Assembly: GCA_013287095.1 (NCBI GenBank) | Contig: JABDEJ010000070.1 | Location: forward strand, 1-11,899 | Origin: Bacteroidota bacterium | GTDB taxonomy: Bacteria; Bacteroidota; Bacteroidia; CAILMK01 | Direction: 5' to 3' | DNA length: 11,899 bases | Shown here: positions 7,343-11,899 of the stretch, piece after piece | How the letters are laid out: every line of letters begins with the position of its first letter | Numbering within the stretch: the stretch's first letter is position 1 | The notes under the pieces: generated by a model | Seen by the model: the letters and a program-made list of their open reading frames with translations, nothing else | What the model was told of the DNA's origin: nothing | The model's database searches: none | Program-made: the position numbers and the translations under genes

Positions 7343-8638
7343 TTAAATATTCAGCATCAATGCTGTTTCAATTTTTTTGATCTGGCTTTTGGAAACTCCC
7401 GCTTCTTTACCATAACCTTTCCACCCGGAAACCCCGGAAACTATCTGACCAATAATTTCATCCGGCTTTTTAATGTTCATTGCTTTGGCTACTGCTGTCA
7501 GGTCTGTTTTGGTGATGCCATCTGTTTTTCCATTAATGCTCATTTGATGGGCATGCATCCATTTGTTGGCTGGGTCATAAGCATAAGTAACATCATAAGC
7601 CGGAGAAAGCCGCCATCCGCCCCCCTCATCCATCAAAAAAGAAATATTCTTGGTATGGTCATCCTGGTTCCGTGCTACAACATTAAAGACCATCCTTCGG
7701 TAGAGTTCTTCACTATCATGATAAGGCAAACCTAATTGCCGCCCAACCTGAAATGCCTGCTCATAAGAATATGTCCCCGCCAGGTTATAATCAAAATGCG
7801 CAATGGCACACAAAGATTGCATGTGCAGTTTTTTATTCCCTTGCCTGTCAAACCTTTTTGCCATGAAATGTACCCGGCCATTTTCAGGTAGCAATTTGCA
7901 TTCCGGCAACTGAATACCGCAGTCCTTTGCCATCAGGTGATAGGCATATTCTATATTGCAGTACCCTTCCGGGTCCCCCAACTGCCTGTTGGTCGCTCCG
8001 TCAAACTTAATTATCCAGTATTCATACCCCTTCAACCCATCTATCTGCCCTGACCTTACTTCGCCCGTTTTTTCATTATAGGCGATGATCGCTTTAGCCC
8101 TTGCACCGCCCGCAGAAGTGCCTACCTTTATTATTTCAAGAAGGCCTTTGTCAGGTCTTTCATGGATATTGATGTGCAGTTTCGCTTTTTCAGAAAACAC
8201 GTCCCTGATAAGATGAACCAATTGTTCTATTTCGAGTGGGGCGGATGTATCTGAGGCCGAAACTATTACAGGTTCATATTCTATTGCCCCCATCCCCCTT
8301 TTGCCAGTATAGCAGAGGCGTTCCACCGGGTTAAAACTATTTGGCTGCCTGCCTTGCATGGCCAGCCAGGCATCTATGAGCGTGTGACCGAATTTATCTG
8401 GGAGACTGTCTGCCAATAAGCCCGGCAAGCCATGATACGTCTCATTGTTCAGTTCTGGAAAAGCAAATATCCTGCTGTTGTCCCTCGCCTTGGCAAGGGG
8501 CATTTTTATGGGTGACAGGTCGAGGTTTTTTTTCAAAAAAGCAGTTTCAAATTCAAAGCTGGCATACCTACGGGCTTCGTTCCATGCCACCGCACCAGCC
8601 ATCATGCCCCATATATTTACTTTTGCTACGGTATTCAT
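7343..8638 (-). CDS. hipA: HipA-family serine/threonine kinase toxin
   Basis: A 431-residue full-length HipA. The N-terminal subdomain (about 1-125) is the HipA N1/couple_hipA type with GLPGLLADSLPDKFG at 70-84. The kinase core has a Ser-containing loop GTSAGGARAKA (173-183) at the place of the E. coli autophosphorylated serine loop, Lys211 in YWIIKFDG as likely ATP ligand, HFMAKRFDR (257-265), the catalytic loop RNQDDHTKN (323-331, with Asp326 and Asn331) and the metal-binding LSPAYD (344-349). All key residues are present, so an active kinase is expected. E. coli HipA phosphorylates glutamyl-tRNA synthetase; the target here cannot be inferred. Its start overlaps the hipB stop by ATGA (8635-8638), so the two are translationally coupled. 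Confidence 0.95.
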   Translation of the reverse strand: MNTVAKVNIWGMMAGAVAWNEARRYASFEFETAFLKKNLDLSPIKMPLAKARDNSRIFAFPELNNETYHGLPGLLADSLPDKFGHTLIDAWLAMQGRQPNSFNPVERLCYTGKRGMGAIEYEPVIVSASDTSAPLEIEQLVHLIRDVFSEKAKLHINIHERPDKGLLEIIKVGTSAGGARAKAIIAYNEKTGEVRSGQIDGLKGYEYWIIKFDGATNRQLGDPEGYCNIEYAYHLMAKDCGIQLPECKLLPENGRVHFMAKRFDRQGNKKLHMQSLCAIAHFDYNLAGTYSYEQAFQVGRQLGLPYHDSEELYRRMVFNVVARNQDDHTKNISFLMDEGGGWRLSPAYDVTYAYDPANKWMHAHQMSINGKTDGITKTDLTAVAKAMNIKKPDEIIGQIVSGVSGWKGYGKEAGVSKSQIKKIETALMLNI

Positions 8639-8991
8639 ATAATATCGCTATCAGGCTTTTGAAATGGTTTGCGTTTGTGGGATGCATATTTTTTCTGGTG
8701 TTCCTGCTCCCTGAGCAATTGCAATGGACTCCTTTCCTGTTCCCATATCAAGGAACTGAGCATGTGCAATTCGTTCAGGGCTCGCAATACCTGTACCAGG
8801 GTAAGCAAGGTAGCCGCCCGCCCCGCCTCTGTGCGGCTGATGGTGGTACGGTCTAAACCGGCTTTGTCAGCGAGTTGCTGCTGAGACATGTTCTTATAGA
8901 GCCGTAACCTTTGCAGGCTTTTACCTATTTCTTTTACAATGGCCGGATCGGAAACCGCAGGATTAAGTATATTGTAGCTATTAGACATCAT
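8635..8991 (-). CDS. hipB: HipB-like XRE-family antitoxin/repressor
   Basis: A 118-residue DNA-binding protein. A helix-turn-helix lies at about 24-75: KSLQRLRLYKNMSQQQLADK, then AGLDRTTISRTEAGR with recognition helix around 47-58, and helix 5 near 64-73. The last 30 residues are basic and probably disordered (HQKKYASHKRKPFQK), perhaps the tail that touches HipA or is degraded. It overlaps hipA by four bases in the usual antitoxin-first order. The gene starts ATGATG, so translation may begin at 8991 or 8988. Upstream are a consensus promoter and three palindromes, pointing to autorepression by HipB or HipBA. Confidence 0.92.
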   Translation of the reverse strand: MMSNSYNILNPAVSDPAIVKEIGKSLQRLRLYKNMSQQQLADKAGLDRTTISRTEAGRAATLLTLVQVLRALNELHMLSSLIWEQERSPLQLLREQEHQKKYASHKRKPFQKPDSDII

Positions 8992-9014
8992 TTAATTCAA
9001 TTATTAATAAATTT

Positions 9015-9030
9015 GATGCTTATAAGAAGC
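9015..9030 (-). promoter_or_regulatory. hipBA operator O1 (degenerate)
   Basis: GATGCTTATAAGAAGC keeps the left half and centre of the palindrome found at O2 and O3, but ends AAGC where CATC would be expected. It covers the predicted transcript start and touches the -7 element, the position expected for a repressor site. Confidence 0.65.
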
Positions 9031-9061
9031 AAATATACGTTTTTATTTTATCGTTTCCAAA
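9030..9061 (-). promoter_or_regulatory. hipBA promoter (Bacteroidota consensus)
   Basis: On the minus strand, TTTG (9061-9058), a 20-bp spacer, then TATATTTG (9037-9030). Both boxes match the Bacteroidota sigma-factor consensus TTTG...TAnnTTTG with ideal spacing. Transcription should start near 9024, about 32 nt before the hipB ATG. It lies between operators O1 and O2. Confidence 0.8.
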
Positions 9062-9073
9062 TTTTAATAAAAA

Positions 9074-9089
9074 GATGTTTATAAGCATC
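9074..9089 (-). promoter_or_regulatory. hipBA operator O2
   Basis: GATGTTTATAAGCATC, a near-perfect palindrome (7 of 8 pairs) 13 bp upstream of the -33 box. It is the exact reverse complement of O3. The centre is 59 bp from that of O1. Confidence 0.7.
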
Positions 9090-9114
9090 AATTAAGGTAA
9101 AATATTCCATATAT

Positions 9115-9130
9115 GATGCTTATAAACATC
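9115..9130 (-). promoter_or_regulatory. hipBA operator O3
   Basis: GATGCTTATAAACATC, the exact reverse complement of O2, with centres 41 bp apart, close to four helical turns. The sequence downstream of it to 9174 has no other visible feature. Confidence 0.65.
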
Positions 9131-9174
9131 CTATTGTTAAATGAACCGCCAAGCATAATATCAAAGTGTACATC

Positions 9175-9210
9175 AAAAAAAGTCCGAAAGCCGTATAAAG
9201 GCAGATACGG
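9175..9210 (-). terminator. Possible terminator of the secreted lysine-rich protein gene
   Basis: On the minus strand, 13 bp after the stop of the gene at 9224, CCGTAT (9210-9205) pairs with ATACGG (9196-9191); a T7 run follows at 9181-9175. The nine bases between stem and T-run weaken the call. Confidence 0.35.
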
Positions 9211-9223
9211 TATAGAAAAACAG

Positions 9224-9682
9224 CTATTTCAGCCGTTCCCTCACAAATTTCAAACAATTTGCCGTTTCATCGCAAGAATCAACCGGCAAATTTGAGAAAT
9301 AAGGGCTGTCTGCATTCATAACTGAATTATATATTTTGCCTTTGTCGTAGATTTTCAAAGTCGCTTCCCTTACCTGTTCAAAATAAAATTTTTGCAGCCA
9401 GGTCCTTTTTAATTTAAGATTGGCCGCGCTATCAGCTATCTGATCTTCTTTCAGCTTGCCGGCAACAGTCTTCGCGTCCTTATATTTTTTCTTGTAGACT
9501 TTCTTTTTTTGAATCAGGGTCAAAGAAGTAGCTTTTTGAGCAGAATCAACCCTGTCCTGAACCTGCGGCGGAATGGGGAGACTGTCCACGACACTCCAAA
9601 CATGAATATATGCCGTAGTACATTTTTTCTGGGCAAAGCATGTAAAAGGGATAGCAAATAGCAGGGCTAAAATATATTTCAT
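9224..9682 (-). CDS. Secreted lysine-rich protein of unknown function
   Basis: A 152-residue protein I do not recognise. It starts MKYILALLFAIPFTCFAQ, a standard Sec signal peptide with a likely cut after CFA (residue 17). The mature part is rich in Lys, especially 57-70 (LIQKKKVYKKKYKD), looks largely helical in the middle (about 45-115) and has three cysteines (21, 137, 143) that could form a periplasmic disulfide. The frame is open up to 9760, but the added N-terminus would bury the signal peptide, and the -7 element at 9703-9710 places the transcript start between the two starts. It lies 74 bp after the T9SS protein on the same strand but with its own promoter. A periplasmic or exported location is inferred; no function can be given. 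Confidence 0.7.
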   Translation of the reverse strand: MKYILALLFAIPFTCFAQKKCTTAYIHVWSVVDSLPIPPQVQDRVDSAQKATSLTLIQKKKVYKKKYKDAKTVAGKLKEDQIADSAANLKLKRTWLQKFYFEQVREATLKIYDKGKIYNSVMNADSPYFSNLPVDSCDETANCLKFVRERLK

Positions 9683-9702
9683 TTTCCGGTATGTTCTTGT
9701 AG

Positions 9703-9710
9703 CAAAGATA
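9703..9710 (-). promoter_or_regulatory. Promoter -7 element for the secreted protein gene
   Basis: The minus strand reads TATCTTTG, a full match to TAnnTTTG, 20 bp before the ATG at 9682. A TTTG lies 23 bp upstream, slightly beyond the usual -33 spacing. It is the same octamer as the elements at 3823 and 4388. Confidence 0.6.
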
Positions 9711-9756
9711 ACGAGGAAAGGTGAAAATAATTGCAAAGCACAACCCAGAGTTGGTA

Positions 9757-11899
9757 TCAATGGTAAATAGAATCCAGCTGAATTATCTTTTTAACAATCA
9801 GTTTATCATCCAATTGGAAAAGAATAAAATACATGGCGGGGCGGGTTTTCCATAGCGTCGCATCAAAATAAGTATTGTATTCCCCCGAACTGAGTTGTTT
9901 GTCGACCAGGACTCCGATCCGTTTTCCTATCTCGTCCGATAATGAAATTTTTACATGAGCGGGATGATCCAGAATATAGTTAATATCAGTTTGCAATTGG
10001 AAAGGATTTGGACCGACTTTAAGTGAAAATGGTTCGTCTATAACGAGTGATACAGTGTCATTTTCAAGGCAGAAACCTGGTTGAAAAAAGGTCAGGATTA
10101 CATTATATTTCCCGTTTGCCGAATACGTATGAGAAACAGAATACCCCGATAAAGTATCAGGCCTCCCATTGATACTATCGCCAAAATTCCAATGGTACAA
10201 GTACGGTGGATATTTCTGGTTTTTGACTGTAAACGAATATTCGAACCCATTGATATGGTTGGTATTAAAGCTAAGGTCGGGCTGCTGAACTATTGTTACC
10301 CATACACTGTCTGAATCAGTGCAACCTGACGCATTCACAGTTTCTTTCAGGTAAAATATTGTCAGTTGTTTTGGAGTGTCAACCGGATTGCTTATATTGG
10401 AATGGAATCCGGGTGGATTCGAACTCCAGAGATAAGTTATTCCCGAATCTGCTGGCGCGCCCAATTGTATGGCCATGCCTCCGCAAATTACCTGGCTCAT
10501 TCCGGGCTTTAGTTTAGGTTTTGGGTTTACGCTAATTACTACCGAATCAAAATTCTTACAGCCACTTGCATTTGTAACGGTTAAAAAATAAGAAGTGGTT
10601 GTGTCAGGTTTTACAACCGCAAAAGGAAAGGCAGACTTAAATCCCATTGGAGCAGATGTCCAGTCATAAATATCCCCGGCAAAGCTCTGTGAACCAATGG
10701 GTACCGAGTCCCCGGCACAGATAGTCTGGTTGCTGCCCGCGTTTGCTATGGGCGCTTTGGAAGCGCTTGGTTTCACAGTAGTAGAATCCTTGTTCGAGCA
10801 CCCTGTAACTGTATTTTTAACGGTCAGGTAGTAAACCGTATTGGTTACCGGCATCACAACAGGATTTGATAAAGTTGAAGTAAAACCTTTTGGGTTTGAA
10901 GTCCAGGAATAAACAATATTCACCACGTCATTTCCACCTATTTTAATTCGTTCCCCGTTACATATTTGAAAAACACTTTGTCCAACATTGGCAGATGGCA
11001 ACAGATTAACTGTGATGAATACAGTAGCTGTGTTGGTACAACCTGTGCTTCTGTCTGTTACTTTAAGCATGTATTGGGTAGAACTATGAGGTGAAATACC
11101 TGGCTTTGAAATAGATGAGCTAAAACCTGATGGTGTGGATGACCAGGTATAAAGGTATCCGCCGATGATTGGCCCGCCAATAGTGGTGCTATCTCCCTTA
11201 CAGATAGATTTGGCAAGTCCCGTATTTGCGAAAGGCAATTGGTTTACGGTTATAACGACAGAATCTTTTTTGGAACAGCCTGCTGAATTATCACTATCAG
11301 TTAGGTAATAGGTTGTAGTAACAGGCGGGCTTACAGTCGGGTTTGACTGTGTCGAACTAAAGCCTGCCGGATCTGATGTCCACAAATAAGCATCACCTGG
11401 TGTAGGTGGGCCGCCAATATTAACTGAAGTATTTGCACAGATCGTTTTATCGGGGCCGGCATTGGCTTTAGGGTGAGCGGTCATAATAATGACTGCTGTA
11501 GATGAATCATTTCCCGGTACCGAATCAATAAAACCATTTGGATAAGATGTCCATGATTTTACAATATCCACTCCGGTGGAAAACAAAAATTTTCCGAGGA
11601 CGACCTGGGTTGAACTGTCAGGTAAAAGTTGACCTCTCCAATAGTAGACCGGCTTTAATATTCCATTGATTGACAGGTTAATATTAACATTGCCCAAAGT
11701 ATTCTCGCCAAAATTATGAAGCTGAACAACCACTGTTTGACTATCACCGCATGAAGTGCCTGACGGGCTTAGTATTTTGCTGATCCCCGCATCATAAAAT
11801 GTCTTGACAAATTTCGCAAGGAAGGCGTTATACCCTGTGCCTGAATAATCAGGTTTAAAAGAACCTTTTGTTGCTATGTTTGTGGTGCTTTTAGTGACT
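9757..11899 (-). CDS. T9SS-exported multidomain surface protein (N-terminus outside window)
   Basis: The frame is open from the window end to the stop at 9757-9759, about 713 visible residues; the GTG at 11733 is internal. In order from the N-terminal side: a SBBP-type beta-propeller repeat end (NIATKGSF...YNAFLAKF, 11881-11810); a CARDB-like beta-sandwich (GISKILSPSGTSCG onward, to about 11475); five repeats of about 80 residues at 11466-11233, 11232-10996, 10995-10750, 10749-10516 and 10515-10279, each with IC near the start, W-S/T-S-x-P-x-GF in the middle and GC near the end; a PKD domain (10278-10033) with YHWNFGDS and VSHTYSANGKY; and a type A T9SS sorting domain (10032-9760) with VGPNPF, DINYIL and a VKKIIQ end. 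The protein should cross the outer membrane by T9SS and be surface-attached or released; ligand unknown. It may serve adhesion or matrix binding. Confidence 0.9.
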   Translation of the reverse strand, partial: VTKSTTNIATKGSFKPDYSGTGYNAFLAKFVKTFYDAGISKILSPSGTSCGDSQTVVVQLHNFGENTLGNVNINLSINGILKPVYYWRGQLLPDSSTQVVLGKFLFSTGVDIVKSWTSYPNGFIDSVPGNDSSTAVIIMTAHPKANAGPDKTICANTSVNIGGPPTPGDAYLWTSDPAGFSSTQSNPTVSPPVTTTYYLTDSDNSAGCSKKDSVVITVNQLPFANTGLAKSICKGDSTTIGGPIIGGYLYTWSSTPSGFSSSISKPGISPHSSTQYMLKVTDRSTGCTNTATVFITVNLLPSANVGQSVFQICNGERIKIGGNDVVNIVYSWTSNPKGFTSTLSNPVVMPVTNTVYYLTVKNTVTGCSNKDSTTVKPSASKAPIANAGSNQTICAGDSVPIGSQSFAGDIYDWTSAPMGFKSAFPFAVVKPDTTTSYFLTVTNASGCKNFDSVVISVNPKPKLKPGMSQVICGGMAIQLGAPADSGITYLWSSNPPGFHSNISNPVDTPKQLTIFYLKETVNASGCTDSDSVWVTIVQQPDLSFNTNHINGFEYSFTVKNQKYPPYLYHWNFGDSINGRPDTLSGYSVSHTYSANGKYNVILTFFQPGFCLENDTVSLVIDEPFSLKVGPNPFQLQTDINYILDHPAHVKISLSDEIGKRIGVLVDKQLSSGEYNTYFDATLWKTRPAMYFILFQLDDKLIVKKIIQLDSIYH

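Noticed and set aside
7151..7735. Plus-strand open frame across the tRNA and into hipA
   Set aside because: It overlaps tRNA-Leu, its terminator and the antisense of hipA; an artefact of the open opposite strand.
9113..9295. 60-codon plus-strand frame
   Set aside because: It starts inside operator O3 and ends antisense to the secreted protein gene; no signal peptide, family or promoter supports it.
9683..9760. Longer N-terminus of the secreted protein, overlapping the T9SS gene stop
   Set aside because: The extension would bury a clean signal peptide, and the -7 element at 9703-9710 lies downstream of that start.

Overview
The window looks like chromosomal DNA of a Bacteroidota member, probably Chitinophagales or Sphingobacteriales-like. 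The signs are promoter -7 elements of the TAnnTTTG type, almost no Shine-Dalgarno sites, a protein ending in a type IX secretion (T9SS) sorting domain, and the skp-skp-murI gene order. The species cannot be named from the sequence.

Layout. (1) Positions 1-1845, plus strand: two OmpH/Skp-type periplasmic chaperones (the first cut by the window edge) and glutamate racemase murI, 11 bp apart each, so one envelope-biogenesis operon. (2) 1846-1958: convergent spacer with a REP-like double hairpin. (3) 3751-1959, minus strand: a Fur-family regulator followed by purA. (4) 3752-4802: about 1 kb of non-core DNA with heptamer repeats, a GC-rich palindromic repeat array and one small plus-strand gene for a membrane-anchored protein, set between fur and the long RelA/SpoT gene that I recall as its usual upstream neighbour. 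(5) 7046-4803, minus strand: a bifunctional (p)ppGpp synthetase/hydrolase. (6) 7191-7272, plus strand: tRNA-Leu(UAG) followed by a strong hairpin terminator. (7) 8991-7343, minus strand: a hipBA toxin-antitoxin pair with a consensus promoter and three palindromic operator candidates. (8) 9682-9224, minus strand: an unrecognised secreted lysine-rich protein. (9) 11899-9757, minus strand: a large T9SS-exported surface protein, cut at its N-terminus by the window edge.

How they fit together: region 1 serves outer-membrane protein folding and peptidoglycan precursors. purA and rel are linked because (p)ppGpp controls purine synthesis and is known to inhibit PurA in E. coli. The most unusual parts are the repeat-bounded insert between fur and rel, the hipBA operator set (two sites are exact reverse complements), and the tRNA-Leu with two non-canonical stem positions. 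I saw no clear new defence or mobile system.
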